This document shows, piece by piece, positions 45,032 through 55,304 of a stretch of DNA of 64,000 nucleotides (its first letter is position 1; every line of letters starts with the position of its first letter). Below the pieces are notes generated by a model. It did not search any database. It saw only the letters and a list, made by a program, of their open reading frames with translations, and was not told the origin of the DNA. Position numbers and translations under genes: made by a program. This DNA comes from Francisella philomiragia subsp. philomiragia ATCC 25015. Lineage in GTDB: Bacteria; Pseudomonadota; Gammaproteobacteria; Francisellales; Francisellaceae. The stretch lies in assembly GCF_000156715.1 (NCBI RefSeq), contig NZ_DS999311.1, positions 124,001 to 188,000 of the forward strand, given 5' to 3'.

Positions 45032-47497
45032 ATGGCTGACAACAATATAAATAAAACAAATCATGCGATAGGTAGACTAAAGATAACTCTTATAGTTATA
45101 TTGACTGCCATAATAATTTATCTTTTCATAGCACTATTTAGCTTTAATATAAATGATCCAGGCTGGAGCAGTATATCTTCTGAGACTACAATCAAAAACT
45201 ACGCTGGTCCAGTTGGAGCATACATATCCAGTTTTATACTCGCAATTTTTGGAATTATTGGCTTCATTCTGCCTTTTCTACTTATCGATTTTGTCAGAAT
45301 CCTACTTCTAAAAAGAAAACAAGAAAGCCTAAGCTACTTGATGTTTACAATCAAAACAATTGGTATTATTACTTTTATACTTTCTTGCTGTGGATTATCT
45401 GAGCTTTACCTAAACTTTTTTAATTACTGGGTACCTCAGCGCTCTGGAGGAATATTAGGATATGAAACCGCAAAATTTATTATAAAATACTTAGGCACAG
45501 TAGGTGGCTCTTTCACACTACTGATAACATTGTCTATCGGCTTAATACTATATTCAGGCACTACATGGATATATATTTTCAAAAATATAATAATGTTTTT
45601 AGGTCGAGCTCTAAACTACTTAACAAAAGCTAGACCTAAAGATGATAAAGATATTCCAGACATAAATGGTTTTGATGCTTTTGAGGGACAAACGACTACA
45701 ACAAAGAATCTTGAAAAAAACAACTCTCAAGAAGCCTCTATTAGCTTAAGAAAAGATGAAAACTCTAAAAAGGATGATATCTTCCGTGATGTTTTAGAAA
45801 GTACTAAAGTTGATAATGAACTATCATTTAAAGATCCTAAAAAAGAATCCAGCACAGATATACATGAAGAAACTATCTCGGAACTTGATATTGATTTTGA
45901 TGACAACGAGGATAGCAATCTGTTTGATTCAGAGTCGACTTCACCACAAATGACCAAGGAAGATTTAAGAGCAATCACCCAAACTCAACCTATTATTAAA
46001 CCTTTAAAAAAAGCAAATTTACCATCATTAGATCTATTAACTGAACCTGAACCTAAGCAAACTGTTATTTCTCAAACACAACTTAATGAAACATCATCTT
46101 TACTTGAACAAACACTAAATGACTTTAATATAAATGCTAAGGTTGTTGCTGCTTATCCTGGTCCTGTAATTACCAGATACGAGATAGATTTAGCAAGAGG
46201 TACAAAAGTTAGCAAACTTACCAATATTGCTCAAGACTTAGCTAGAGCCTTATCAACTACAGCTGTTAGAGTTGTAGAAGTAATCCCTGGTAAGCCTTAT
46301 GTAGGTTTAGAATTACCAAATCCAACTAGACAAATGGTACGCATCAAGGAAGTACTTGCCTCACCTGAATTTATAAAATCAAAAGCCCCTACCCTAATGG
46401 GGATAGGTGTTGATATATCCGGTAAGCCAACATTTGCTGAGCTTGCTAAAATGCCTCATTTACTAGTAGCTGGTACAACCGGATCAGGTAAATCTGTTGG
46501 TGTAAATGCGATGATTCTTAGCATGCTATACAAGTGTAGTCCTGATGAGCTTAAGTTTATTATGATTGATCCTAAGATGCTTGAGCTTTCTATCTATGAT
46601 GGCATACCTCACCTACTAACACCAGTTGTTACAGATATGACAGAAGCTGCTAACTCTTTGCGTTGGTGTGTTAAAGAGATGGAGCGTCGCTATGCGCTAA
46701 TGTCTGCTGCTGGAGTTAGAAATATCGCATTACTCAATGACAAAATTGAGCAGGCAGAAAAAGCTGGCAGACCTCTCAAAGACACAATGTTTATCAAAAT
46801 GAATCCAGAAAGAGCTCACGAGGCTCCAACTCTTACAAAAATGCCATACATTGTAGTTGTTGCAGATGAGTTTGCCGATATGATTATGGTTGTCGGTAAA
46901 AAAGTTGAGGAACTAATTGCAAGACTTGCTCAAAAAGCTCGTGCTGCGGGGATTCATATCATTCTAGCAACTCAAAGACCTTCTGTTGATGTTGTGACAG
47001 GACTAATCAAAGCAAATATTCCAACAAGAATGTCATTCCAGGTATCTTCAAGAATTGACTCTAGAACAATCCTTGACCAGCAAGGTGCTGAGCAACTTCT
47101 TGGACAAGGCGATATGCTCTATTTAAAGCCCGGCTTTGGAGCTCCTATGCGTATTCATGGTGCCTTTGTTGATGATAATGAAGTACATAGAGTAGTAGAG
47201 TCATGGAAGGAGTATGGCGAGCCTGACTATGTACAAGATATTTTAGAAGCCTCTGAGGATGCTGATAATGGCAGTGGGGGCTCTGGTAGTAGTGGAGATA
47301 GTGAAGACCCTTTATACAACGAAGCTGTTGAAATTGTTATCAAAACACAAAAGGCATCTATATCGGCAGTCCAGCGCAAATTAAAGATAGGCTATAACCG
47401 CTCTGCAAGATTGATGGAAGAAATGGAAGAAAACGGTATTGTTTCTGAAATGAACCAAAACGGCATGCGTGAAGTTTTAATTAAAAGAGACTCTTAA
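45032..47497 (+). CDS. ftsK: DNA translocase FtsK
   Basis: FtsK pumps chromosomal DNA through the septum and activates XerCD recombination at dif. The 821-residue protein has four N-terminal membrane segments (within residues 20-180), an acidic linker (about 200-340), the motor domain with Walker [12 protein letters not shown] near residue 480 and Walker [11 protein letters not shown] near residue 607, and a C-terminal winged-helix gamma domain (about 759-821, [20 protein letters not shown]). It is shorter than the Escherichia coli protein because the linker is short. lolA begins at the next base. Confidence 0.95.
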   Translation: MADNNINKTNHAIGRLKITLIVILTAIIIYLFIALFSFNINDPGWSSISSETTIKNYAGPVGAYISSFILAIFGIIGFILPFLLIDFVRILLLKRKQESLSYLMFTIKTIGIITFILSCCGLSELYLNFFNYWVPQRSGGILGYETAKFIIKYLGTVGGSFTLLITLSIGLILYSGTTWIYIFKNIIMFLGRALNYLTKARPKDDKDIPDINGFDAFEGQTTTTKNLEKNNSQEASISLRKDENSKKDDIFRDVLESTKVDNELSFKDPKKESSTDIHEETISELDIDFDDNEDSNLFDSESTSPQMTKEDLRAITQTQPIIKPLKKANLPSLDLLTEPEPKQTVISQTQLNETSSLLEQTLNDFNINAKVVAAYPGPVITRYEIDLARGTKVSKLTNIAQDLARALSTTAVRVVEVIPGKPYVGLELPNPTRQMVRIKEVLASPEFIKSKAPTLMGIGVDISGKPTFAELAKMPHLLVAGTTGSGKSVGVNAMILSMLYKCSPDELKFIMIDPKMLELSIYDGIPHLLTPVVTDMTEAANSLRWCVKEMERRYALMSAAGVRNIALLNDKIEQAEKAGRPLKDTMFIKMNPERAHEAPTLTKMPYIVVVADEFADMIMVVGKKVEELIARLAQKARAAGIHIILATQRPSVDVVTGLIKANIPTRMSFQVSSRIDSRTILDQQGAEQLLGQGDMLYLKPGFGAPMRIHGAFVDDNEVHRVVESWKEYGEPDYVQDILEASEDADNGSGGSGSSGDSEDPLYNEAVEIVIKTQKASISAVQRKLKIGYNRSARLMEEMEENGIVSEMNQNGMREVLIKRDS

Positions 47498-48115
47498 ATG
47501 AAAAAAATAGTTTTACTCGTTACTCTTGTATTTAGCATCAACTATAGTTTTGCTAATGCTAGTGATGATCTTATAAATAAAATCAAAAACATTCACTCAA
47601 TGAGCGCAAGCTTTGATCAAAAACTCATTAATGGTGGAAGAGCTAGTGATAATATTAGCTCAAAAGGCTATATGAGTTTAAAAAAGCCTAAGTTCTTTAG
47701 ATGGATAACTACTTCTCCTAATAATCAAGAAATCATCTCAAATGGATCAAAGCTTTGGATCTATGATGGCGACTTAGAACAAGTCATCATAAAAAAAGTA
47801 TCTAACAATATCGCACAGTTCCCTTATCTTATTTTGCTTTCTAAAAACACTGACAATATAAATAAACTATTTACTGTTAGAGAACTAGATAAGAACACAT
47901 ACCTACTAAAACCAAAAAATGATCAAATGATTGATAGTATACAAATTAAATTCTCTGATAATGAAAACCTTGAATACCTAGCTATATCTACTTCTTTAAA
48001 TCAATTTACTAAAATCTCTTTCTCAGATCTAAAAACCGATATTGACATAGATAATACTAAATTTGATTTTGACATTCCTAAAGATACTGATGTAATTGAT
48101 GAAACTAAAGATTGA
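47498..48115 (+). CDS. lolA: Outer-membrane lipoprotein carrier LolA
   Basis: LolA ferries lipoproteins across the periplasm from LolCDE to LolB. The 205-residue protein has a signal peptide (about 1-21, SFANA) and the family body starting [13 protein letters not shown], followed by [18 protein letters not shown] and [15 protein letters not shown]. The gene begins directly after the ftsK stop, the usual ftsK-lolA pairing, and converges with a small membrane-protein gene 5 bases beyond. Confidence 0.92.
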   Translation: MKKIVLLVTLVFSINYSFANASDDLINKIKNIHSMSASFDQKLINGGRASDNISSKGYMSLKKPKFFRWITTSPNNQEIISNGSKLWIYDGDLEQVIIKKVSNNIAQFPYLILLSKNTDNINKLFTVRELDKNTYLLKPKNDQMIDSIQIKFSDNENLEYLAISTSLNQFTKISFSDLKTDIDIDNTKFDFDIPKDTDVIDETKD

Positions 48116-48120
48116 TAGTT

Positions 48121-48378
48121 TTATTTTATATACTTCTTAAATATCACTCCGAAAAAAAGATAGTAGTAAATAGCTAATAATACTGGTAAGGAAGTAATCC
48201 ACACAAAAGATAGTATCTGAGCTAAACTATGCACCCTGATAACATCTAAAAATTTAAAAAATATTGTCGAATTTTGCACTCTAGCGAACACATAACTATA
48301 AATTGCAATAACAATAAAAAAAGTTATAACAAAAACAATTAGTAGCAATATTTTTATAAAAAAATTCTTATTTAACAT
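48121..48378 (-). CDS. Small membrane protein of unknown function
   Basis: This 85-residue protein has two hydrophobic stretches, at about 8-30 and 50-78, and is otherwise unremarkable. I do not recognise a family. It follows the 438-residue membrane protein by 22 bases and is probably in the same operon. Confidence 0.5.
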   Translation of the reverse strand: MLNKNFFIKILLLIVFVITFFIVIAIYSYVFARVQNSTIFFKFLDVIRVHSLAQILSFVWITSLPVLLAIYYYLFFGVIFKKYIK

Positions 48379-48400
48379 TATTTCATATCCTAGCTTTTAG

Positions 48401-49717
48401 TTAACCAACAATCTTACAAGCAACACTTTTAAAACCATAAAAATCAGCATACGCTTGATTATTATAAAGATCTTTATTAGGTGTAATATCATCAATAAAA
48501 ACAGTTGGTGATATATAATCAACTATACACGGTAATGTTGGATCAGTAACTCCGGAGTGTTGGTATTGAGCCACTAAGACATTACGCTTTTGCTCGAAGT
48601 TATAAAAAAACAAACTCATACTAAATATTAAATATAATTGTGCTACCAACAATAACACAAATATCGGACTTAGCTTTTTGAGAGCTGCATATAGTTTAAT
48701 AACAAATAAACCACTATGACTATAAATTTGCATATAAGCAGCCATAAAAAATATCGCATAATAAATAAGTAATACTCTTTGATTTAGATCGTATGACTTT
48801 GCCACTGGCACTAATACAAACAGTGATAATACAAGTGCTGCAGAATATACAACTACTGATAGTTTTTTGAAATTTTTATTAGTGAAAGCTAATATTAAAA
48901 AGATCACAATCATAATCAACAGTATAAGCGTATACTGTGGCGTAAATATTAGCTCACTTATCAAGCGAGTAACATTTTGCAATAGTGACGACTGAACTCC
49001 TGATGATAAATGATCCAGCCTTGCATAGTTTCCAGGTGCTGTTATTAATACAATCCCTCCGATTCCACACGCTACAAAAAAAGCAACAATCGTATCATTT
49101 ATAACTTTCTTTGTAAGCACTCTTTCAAAAAAGTATGCTAGACAAAGTAAAATACTGACACATACAAATATCTCATTATATAAACCAATAATCGATCCAA
49201 TAAATAAGCCAAGCAACATACTATTTTTATTTTTGACTATGGAGAAATAGTATAAAACAGTAAGTAATATTAATCCCCAAAAGTACTGAATAGCTCCTGT
49301 TTTCCATAGGATATTTGCCATAAATCCTGTCTGATAAAAGACAAAAACAAAGAAAAAACTATATATAACAAAATCTTTAGATAATATTCTGCCTCTATCA
49401 TAAGTGATTATTTTGAAAGTCAGCAACATAAATATATAAAACGCTATCGAATTAACCACATTGACTATAAATAGCGACAAAGTTATATATGTTTTACTCA
49501 TCAAGAAGTAGATTAAAGCCTGAGCAGAAACTCTGCCTGTCCACGTAAAATAATCAGCCTGAATAGAGTGAACCATAATTATTAACCCTTTTGCTAGGGT
49601 ATCTGTATTAGCTCTACCAAAATCATCTGCCCTCATTGGTTGCAGATAATTTAAAAGCAAAAAAAATGCAACTATAAAAACCGATATAATAGCGATAATA
49701 AAATACTTCTTTTTCAT
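48401..49717 (-). CDS. DUF6056-type polytopic membrane protein (GT-C-like)
   Basis: This 438-residue protein has about 11 hydrophobic segments. Near the N-terminus LQPMRADDFGRANTD, followed by YFTWTGRVSAQALIYF, matches the pattern of GT-C-like proteins of the DUF6056 type, where an acidic pair after the first helix may be catalytic. A membrane glycosyltransferase role in surface glycans is inferred. A short, soluble C-terminal part (about 400-438) follows the last helix. The small protein at 48121 is downstream. Confidence 0.6.
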   Translation of the reverse strand: MKKKYFIIAIISVFIVAFFLLLNYLQPMRADDFGRANTDTLAKGLIIMVHSIQADYFTWTGRVSAQALIYFLMSKTYITLSLFIVNVVNSIAFYIFMLLTFKIITYDRGRILSKDFVIYSFFFVFVFYQTGFMANILWKTGAIQYFWGLILLTVLYYFSIVKNKNSMLLGLFIGSIIGLYNEIFVCVSILLCLAYFFERVLTKKVINDTIVAFFVACGIGGIVLITAPGNYARLDHLSSGVQSSLLQNVTRLISELIFTPQYTLILLIMIVIFLILAFTNKNFKKLSVVVYSAALVLSLFVLVPVAKSYDLNQRVLLIYYAIFFMAAYMQIYSHSGLFVIKLYAALKKLSPIFVLLLVAQLYLIFSMSLFFYNFEQKRNVLVAQYQHSGVTDPTLPCIVDYISPTVFIDDITPNKDLYNNQAYADFYGFKSVACKIVG

Positions 49718-49839
49718 AACTTACTAATAATCAAAAAGATACACAAATATACTCTAAGTGTATTATATTTGAGATGCTAATAAAAGCTGATTGTAAATGT
49801 AGAACTGACTAATTGTGTAAAGTTACTTTTGCAAAAAAA

Positions 49840-50040
49840 CTAACCATCAAGAAAATCTGTTTTAGGCTTAGCTTCTCTTTTGTAGATATTTCTATGCTTT
49901 AATATTTCTTTTTTTTGCGATTCTGACTTCTGTGGGTTAGCTTTATCGAATTCCTGTAAAAACTGATCTATTTCACTCACATAAGCTCTATCTTTTTTGT
50001 TATCGAACAAGTGAGCCAAACGCAATATAAGCTTCATCAT
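49840..50040 (-). CDS. Small conserved protein of the CBU_0585 type
   Basis: This 66-residue, charged protein has the pattern VSEIDQFLQEFDKANPQKSESQ (read as SEIDQFLQEFD and NPQKSESQ), known from small uncharacterised proteins of Coxiella and Legionella. No signal peptide is seen. It contains an eight-base A run in the coding strand near its middle. It is divergent from trkH. The function is unknown. Confidence 0.65.
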   Translation of the reverse strand: MMKLILRLAHLFDNKKDRAYVSEIDQFLQEFDKANPQKSESQKKEILKHRNIYKREAKPKTDFLDG

Positions 50041-50156
50041 ACGACGACTTCTCCTAAAATACTAAATATAAATTATCTTGTAGCTTGTGTGTAATTATAC
50101 TAAACTAAACATCAAAGTCATATATAAAACATTAAGCTTTTAAGTATTAGCAGATT

Positions 50157-51608
50157 ATGTTGAGTCAAAAACCAAAGATAATTGGTATATTCTTAATGTT
50201 TTTAAGCATCACTATGCTTAGTCCATTATTAGTTGACTACATATATGCCGAAAAAAATGCTTATCCTTATATTTTAAGCTTTGCTGTGACCTTTTCTTGT
50301 GGCTTCTTTTTGTGGTTCATCTCTAGAAATACGCAAAAGAAACTTTCTAACAGAGATGGTTTTTTAATAGTAACATTAGTTTGGATGTTTGTGACCGTAT
50401 TTGGTGCCATTCCCTACATGTCCTTTCCGGGCTTAAACCTCTCATTCACTGATGCTGTATTTGAATCAGTCTCTGGCTTTACAACTACAGGCGGTACCGT
50501 AATTGAAGGACTAGACAAACTGCCACACAGTATACTATTTTATCGTCAACAAACTGAATTTTTTGGCGGTATGGGGATTATCGTTTTATCAGTTGCCATC
50601 TTACCACTTTTAGGTGTAGGTGGTATGCAGCTCTATAAAGCTGAAATATCTGGACAATGGAAAGATGACAAAATCGCTCCAAAAATTTCAAGTACTGCCA
50701 AAGCTCTATGGCTAGTATATCTATTGCTAACATTCTTATGCTTTATTTCTTATTTATTAGTTGGTGTAGATCCTTTTAATGCCATATGCTATACATTCTC
50801 TACCGTATCTACAGGTGGTTTTGCACCTTCTGATTCAAGCATGGCTGACAAGCCTTTTGGAATGATTTTAGTTTGTGGAATCTTTCTTTTCTTGGGAGCT
50901 ACTAGTTTCAAAGCTCACTATATAGCTTTATCGAAATTCAAAATAAGCCACTATTTCAAAAATATTGAATTTAAAGCATACTTTTACTTCGTATTTTTTG
51001 CTTCTTTCATAGTGTGTATAACTATGATTGCTCATACTGATGACTTGTCAAATGTCTTTAGTATAGTTACAAATAGTGTTTTTCAAGTTATATCAATATC
51101 TTCAAGTGCCGGCTTTGTTTCTGACACAAACTATTATTTATGGCCTAGTTTCTTACCAATAATGCTAATGTTTATCGGAATAATTGGTGGTTGTGGTGGC
51201 TCAACTGCCGGCGGTTTGAAAATGATTCGTGCCATTCTTTTTAAAGAAAAAGCTATCCTAGAGGCTAAAAGAGTAATCCACCCTCAAGGAGTCTTCACTG
51301 TTAAACTTGGAGACATTCATATATCTGAACAAGCTTTAAATAGAGTTTCTGGATTTATTTCTGTTTATATCATAATCTTTGCCGGTGGTTGGTTAGCGCT
51401 ACTAGGTTGTGGCTTAGATGTAACCACAGCATTCTCTACTATCGCAACAACACTATCGAATGTCGGTCCAGGATTAGGAGAAATTGGTTCTAACTTCAAA
51501 AGCTTACCTAAGGAAGCTCTATGGATATGTGACTTCGCAATGATTGCAGGACGTCTTGAGATATTTACAATCCTAGTACTATTCATGCCAGATTTTTGGA
51601 GAAAATAA
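50157..51608 (+). CDS. trkH: Potassium uptake protein TrkH
   Basis: TrkH is the channel-forming subunit of the Trk potassium uptake system and works with the NAD-binding TrkA. The 483-residue protein shows four selectivity-filter segments: VSGFTTTGGTV, STVSTGGFAPSD, ISSSAGFVSD and TLSNVGPGLG. The helices of the four M1-P-M2 repeats are intact. trkA is not in the window. It converges with a lipoprotein gene 5 bases away. Confidence 0.93.
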   Translation: MLSQKPKIIGIFLMFLSITMLSPLLVDYIYAEKNAYPYILSFAVTFSCGFFLWFISRNTQKKLSNRDGFLIVTLVWMFVTVFGAIPYMSFPGLNLSFTDAVFESVSGFTTTGGTVIEGLDKLPHSILFYRQQTEFFGGMGIIVLSVAILPLLGVGGMQLYKAEISGQWKDDKIAPKISSTAKALWLVYLLLTFLCFISYLLVGVDPFNAICYTFSTVSTGGFAPSDSSMADKPFGMILVCGIFLFLGATSFKAHYIALSKFKISHYFKNIEFKAYFYFVFFASFIVCITMIAHTDDLSNVFSIVTNSVFQVISISSSAGFVSDTNYYLWPSFLPIMLMFIGIIGGCGGSTAGGLKMIRAILFKEKAILEAKRVIHPQGVFTVKLGDIHISEQALNRVSGFISVYIIIFAGGWLALLGCGLDVTTAFSTIATTLSNVGPGLGEIGSNFKSLPKEALWICDFAMIAGRLEIFTILVLFMPDFWRK

Positions 51609-51613
51609 TACTA

Positions 51614-52096
51614 CTACAAACCTCCTGAAGCAGCTAAGTAAGATAGATTTCCTACCTTATCATATTCAACATTATTAGCATAAACGACAATCTTATAGTC
51701 AATATTTGAGTCTTCACCTTTACACTCTAATTTCAGTAACTCATTACTGCCTGATAAGTATGATACAAAAGAACTAGTTTTGGTAATCTCTTCTTTTTTA
51801 CCTTCTTTATCCATAGTATAAGTAAACTTACAACCATAATTATCACCAATATATACATTAACCAAAAACTCAGTAGGCTTTTTATCAAGAATGTTATAAA
51901 TACCACTAGGAGTATTTTCAAACTTAAAACCGTATATATTATAAGCTGTCTGTTTTTTCTTTGAATGACCATGCTTTATAATCGGAAGTACTTGCCCTTG
52001 ATAGCCATCACCGGTAGTAGAACAGCCACTCAAGAGAAATGATACAGATAGAAGCAACACTACCAAAAACTTTCTAGAAAAAAATATTTTTATCAT
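51614..52096 (-). CDS. Hypothetical lipoprotein
   Basis: This 160-residue protein has a lipoprotein signal peptide ending in LLSGC (lipidation at about Cys25). No domain is recognised; the mature part contains two further cysteines (NYGCKFTY and KLECKGED) that may form a disulfide. The residue after the cysteine is Ser, which favours outer-membrane location. It lies 89 bases downstream of proQ and could share its transcript. Confidence 0.6.
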   Translation of the reverse strand: MIKIFFSRKFLVVLLLSVSFLLSGCSTTGDGYQGQVLPIIKHGHSKKKQTAYNIYGFKFENTPSGIYNILDKKPTEFLVNVYIGDNYGCKFTYTMDKEGKKEEITKTSSFVSYLSGSNELLKLECKGEDSNIDYKIVVYANNVEYDKVGNLSYLAASGGL

Positions 52097-52185
52097 ACTG
52101 TCAAATAATCAGATTTGATAATTCATGAATAAAAGAATAAACCTAAAAGGCAAAAGAGGCAATAATTTACAGTGATTTTAAAAAC

Positions 52186-52884
52186 TTATTCTTCAGTGTC
52201 TACTTTTTCTTCTTGCTGCTGTTTTTTGTACTCGTAATAGTCTTTCATAGTCAAGCCCTTTGCCCTAAACTCGGCTTTCTCAGCGATTTCATCAAGACGC
52301 TTTTTAGAATACTCAACGTGTTCAGGAGAGTAATCTTCAACTGGTTGACCCTGTAGATTAAATCTTTGCTTGAGTTCGAAAACAGCCTTATGATAGCGCG
52401 TATCACCAACATAACGACGTAATACATTTCTGAGAACCATTTTATCTACTGGAGCAAAATGCTCATTTTGATAAATTATTTCTATTTCTTCACTTATACC
52501 GATTTTAAGTGGCTTCTTATTGATCGGATCGAAACATTTAGGAAAACGAAGACACAACCACTTGAACAGTTTTGCTTCTTCTTTTTGTCTTTCTTTCTCA
52601 ACATCAACAGTTATCACAATTTCTTGAGCATCTTCTAATTGAGGATTCTGCAATTCATCTACTGTTTTATTATTTATTCTATGACCATACTGTGGAATAC
52701 GAATAAAAGAAGTATCTCTTTCTTCAACTTTTTTAGCAGGAGCTTTTGGAATATTTTTACTTTTAGAAATATTCTTATCTCTAGCTTGTCTCATTCTAGA
52801 AGTCTTTTCTTCTATTTTAGACGACCCACCTAACAGTGATTGTAACAATGAAAAATCGTTTAATTTATTTCTACCTTCAGACAT
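52186..52884 (-). CDS. proQ: ProQ/FinO-family RNA chaperone
   Basis: ProQ proteins bind structured small RNAs and mRNA ends. The 232-residue protein has a basic, flexible N-terminus (about 1-95), a ProQ/FinO domain (about 105-200; KLFKWLCLRFPKCFD, PLKIGISEEI and RRYVGDTRYHKAV), and a charged C-terminal tail. The conserved domain features are complete. GAAATG precedes the start. It is the major RNA-chaperone candidate in the window. Confidence 0.88.
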   Translation of the reverse strand: MSEGRNKLNDFSLLQSLLGGSSKIEEKTSRMRQARDKNISKSKNIPKAPAKKVEERDTSFIRIPQYGHRINNKTVDELQNPQLEDAQEIVITVDVEKERQKEEAKLFKWLCLRFPKCFDPINKKPLKIGISEEIEIIYQNEHFAPVDKMVLRNVLRRYVGDTRYHKAVFELKQRFNLQGQPVEDYSPEHVEYSKKRLDEIAEKAEFRAKGLTMKDYYEYKKQQQEEKVDTEE

Positions 52885-53016
52885 TTCTTTATTTTATTAA
52901 TAGTTATATAGGGTAAACCCTGTGTATAGTTGGTTTATATCGTACTACAAAACTATTATATTTAGCAAGCAATAAAACATCAGTAATATTTTTTTTAACA
53001 TCAATATGAATTAATA

Positions 53017-53044
53017 TTGACAATTTTTATAAATTACATATAAT
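53017..53044 (+). promoter_or_regulatory. Consensus sigma-70 promoter for tRNA-Met
   Basis: TTGACA (53017-53022) and TATAAT (53039-53044) are both perfect consensus hexamers with a 16-base spacer. The tRNA begins 17 bases after the -10 box, as expected for a tRNA precursor. Confidence 0.85.
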
Positions 53045-53060
53045 AAGTTTCATCTTTTGT

Positions 53061-53137
53061 GGCTATGTAGCTCAGTTGGTTAGAGCACAGCATTCATAAT
53101 GCTGGGGTCACTGGTTCAAGTCCAGTCATAGCTACCA
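53061..53137 (+). tRNA. tRNA-Met (CAT), elongator type
   Basis: The 77 bases, CCA included, fold as a standard cloverleaf. The anticodon stem CAGCA/TGCTG encloses the loop TTCATAA with anticodon CAT; the T arm has the GGTTCAAGTCC pattern. The first pair is G-U rather than the mismatch of initiator tRNA. It resembles the Escherichia coli elongator tRNA-Met. CAT could also be tRNA-Ile with a modified cytosine, but the body fits Met better. No gene is seen in the following 213 bases. Confidence 0.93.
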
Positions 53138-53350
53138 CAAGTTTTCCCCTAGACTAAATACTTGTTAACTCCATATACTCACATGGGACTAAATTACATA
53201 AACAATTTTATAGTAGAAAATAGTATTCACTAATATCACAAATTCAATTTGAACTTTGCAAAATAGCAATACCGATATGGTAATATTACTTCTCTATATA
53301 TATTTTTCATTCATGAAATACTAATATGCAATAATTATATTTTAAAAAAA

Positions 53351-54223
53351 TTAAATATCTTTAACCGCAGACAAGGCACTTATCATTTCTGAAGTTAGAT
53401 TGTTGAAGCCTTTTGGTGAGTTTGGTGTAAAGATCACATTTGATTTGCCAGATTTCGTCATATTCTCTAATGTATCTAAATATTGATACATCATTACTAG
53501 AGATGAAATATATTCAGAAGAAATATTTCCACCCGTACCTTCTTTAACATCTTCTATAGACACACGCAAACCTCTTGCTATTGCCTTACGCTGCTCTGCT
53601 ATACCTTCACCAAGTAGCTTCATTGACTCTTTTTGCCCTTCTGCTTCTTTGATTTTGATAAGCTTCTCAGCTTCTGCTTTTGCTTTTGTAGCCTCAAGCT
53701 GTCTTTGCGCGGCATTGATCTCATTCATCGAACGTTTAACATTTTCCTCAGGATTGATATCAACAACTAATGACTTAATTATCGTATATCCATAAGTACT
53801 CATCTCTTCTGATAACTCTTTTTTAATATCTAGTGCTATTGCATCTTTATTTTCAAAAGACTCATCCAAGCTCATACGCGGCAATGATGATCTAATCACA
53901 TCAAAAACGTATGACTCCATTTGAGCTCTAGCATTCGTTAGTTTATAAAAAGCATCTACAGCCTTCGACTCTTCAACTAAAAATTGTACCGATACTTTCA
54001 TATGCACAAATACGTTATCTTTTGTTTTTGTCTCTGCAACGATATCAAGTTGCTGAACTCTCAAACTAACTCTACCAGCTATTCTCTCGATAAAAGGTAT
54101 TCTAAAGTTAAGTCCTGCTCGTTGGATTCTCACAAACTTACCAAATCTCTCTATTATATTTACAGACTGAGTCTCAACTATACTTATTGAGAAAGCCAGT
54201 AAAAATATAGAAATTATTACCAA
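53351..54223 (-). CDS. SPFH/stomatin-like membrane protein, start disturbed
   Basis: This 290-residue protein is a prohibitin/stomatin-type SPFH protein with an N-terminal membrane segment, an SPFH domain (about 20-195; VNIIERFGKFVRIQRAGL) and a coiled coil with EATKAKAEAEKLIKIKEAEG. It resembles QmcA/HflC-like proteins. The only in-frame start seen is a TTG at 54223 without a ribosome-binding site. A perfect GGGAG and ATG at 54240 stand upstream but are one base out of frame. One more T in the run of seven T (54231-54237, minus strand) would give MFFLIFLVIISI and join them. So this is a shifted start, phase variation or a sequencing error. Confidence 0.8.
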   Translation of the reverse strand: MVIISIFLLAFSISIVETQSVNIIERFGKFVRIQRAGLNFRIPFIERIAGRVSLRVQQLDIVAETKTKDNVFVHMKVSVQFLVEESKAVDAFYKLTNARAQMESYVFDVIRSSLPRMSLDESFENKDAIALDIKKELSEEMSTYGYTIIKSLVVDINPEENVKRSMNEINAAQRQLEATKAKAEAEKLIKIKEAEGQKESMKLLGEGIAEQRKAIARGLRVSIEDVKEGTGGNISSEYISSLVMMYQYLDTLENMTKSGKSNVIFTPNSPKGFNNLTSEMISALSAVKDI

Positions 54224-54264
54224 AAATATTAAAAAAACATAAACATCTCCCTATATTACATAAA

Positions 54265-54714
54265 TTATGACTGTGGAAAATCCACTATTATATTATAGTT
54301 ATTCTCACTATCTTTTTGCCAAACAAGTAAATCATGCCCTGAAGCAACTTTGCCATCAGAACTTGTCCAAATAAACTTTAATATGACTAGCTGATTATTT
54401 TCATCAAGGTTTCTACAATACTCATAGTTAAGTTTTAACTTACCCATATCTCTTTTACCAGTTTTATTTGCAGCAAATCCATCAACGTAATGCTTTAATA
54501 CAGCATCTTTAGTTGTATAAGGTTTACCTCCGCTCATATACATAAAATCATCACTATAAAAGGAAACTACTTTTTCAAGATCTGCAGAATCCCAAGCTTG
54601 CTCCATTTGCCTAGCTTTAGCTCTTATTGAATCAAAGCTTTTATCACTACAATCCATAGCAGTTGCACTCAAAGCAATCAACATTGTAGATATCATTATA
54701 AATATTTTCTTCAT
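54265..54714 (-). CDS. Secreted DUF4440/NTF2-like protein
   Basis: This 149-residue protein has a signal peptide (1-18) and an NTF2-like fold of the DUF4440/SnoaL type, with KARQMEQAWDSADLEKVVSFYSDDFMYM (read as MEQAWDSADLEKVVSFYS) and the later HDLLVWQKD. The family includes ketosteroid isomerase-like enzymes and proteins of unknown role. It is followed by the SPFH gene 41 bases downstream and preceded by the 133-residue gene, 8 bases away, on the same strand. Confidence 0.7.
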   Translation of the reverse strand: MKKIFIMISTMLIALSATAMDCSDKSFDSIRAKARQMEQAWDSADLEKVVSFYSDDFMYMSGGKPYTTKDAVLKHYVDGFAANKTGKRDMGKLKLNYEYCRNLDENNQLVILKFIWTSSDGKVASGHDLLVWQKDSENNYNIIVDFPQS

Positions 54715-54722
54715 ATATACTC

Positions 54723-55124
54723 CTAGTCTAAAAGTGATAATACTGTCACATCTTTTGTTAAAATCTTAGGGCGTTCCTCAAATGGTCGAAAACACTCAAA
54801 ATGTAATACAATCTTATGAGGCACTTTTCTAAATTTCTTAGTAAGTTTAAGTTTAAAATTATCCATACCGCCCCATTTTGAATTTTCAACATCAATACTC
54901 TCATGAGAGTAACCAGTATCATCTACATAATCATAATCCGGTGGGATAAGAAACCATCTGTATCCATCTATTGAATCCACAGGCAACTCGATATTAAAAG
55001 TATATTGTTTACTATCTAGAACAATAGGTTTTGTATATATCTTATCTATCTCAGCCTGAGTCATCTCTGCCAGCCCAAAATATGGAAAAAACAACAAAAG
55101 CACTAATATTCGATACATTCTCAA
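54723..55124 (-). CDS. Secreted protein resembling the chagasin family (uncertain)
   Basis: This 133-residue protein has a signal peptide (about 1-18). The mature part has three features that recall the cysteine-protease inhibitor family I42 (chagasin): a loop before GYRWFLIP, the WGGMDNFKLK strand and a RPFEERP loop in place of the usual RPWE. The resemblance is from memory and not strong. It is divergent from fpr and the first gene of a three-gene group with the DUF4440 and SPFH genes. Confidence 0.45.
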   Translation of the reverse strand: MRMYRILVLLLFFPYFGLAEMTQAEIDKIYTKPIVLDSKQYTFNIELPVDSIDGYRWFLIPPDYDYVDDTGYSHESIDVENSKWGGMDNFKLKLTKKFRKVPHKIVLHFECFRPFEERPKILTKDVTVLSLLD

Positions 55125-55304
55125 AGTATAAAATCACGACCCATATAAGGTAATTATATACACAAAAGCTGACTAAATGCATAACTTTGTATCAATCAGT
55201 ATATATGCTATATCCTAATGACTTAGATTTTGTAGATATCTATATTTCTAGGTATTTTGGGTATATAATTACTGCTGTTATAAATCATAATAGTTTTAAA
55301 TAAA

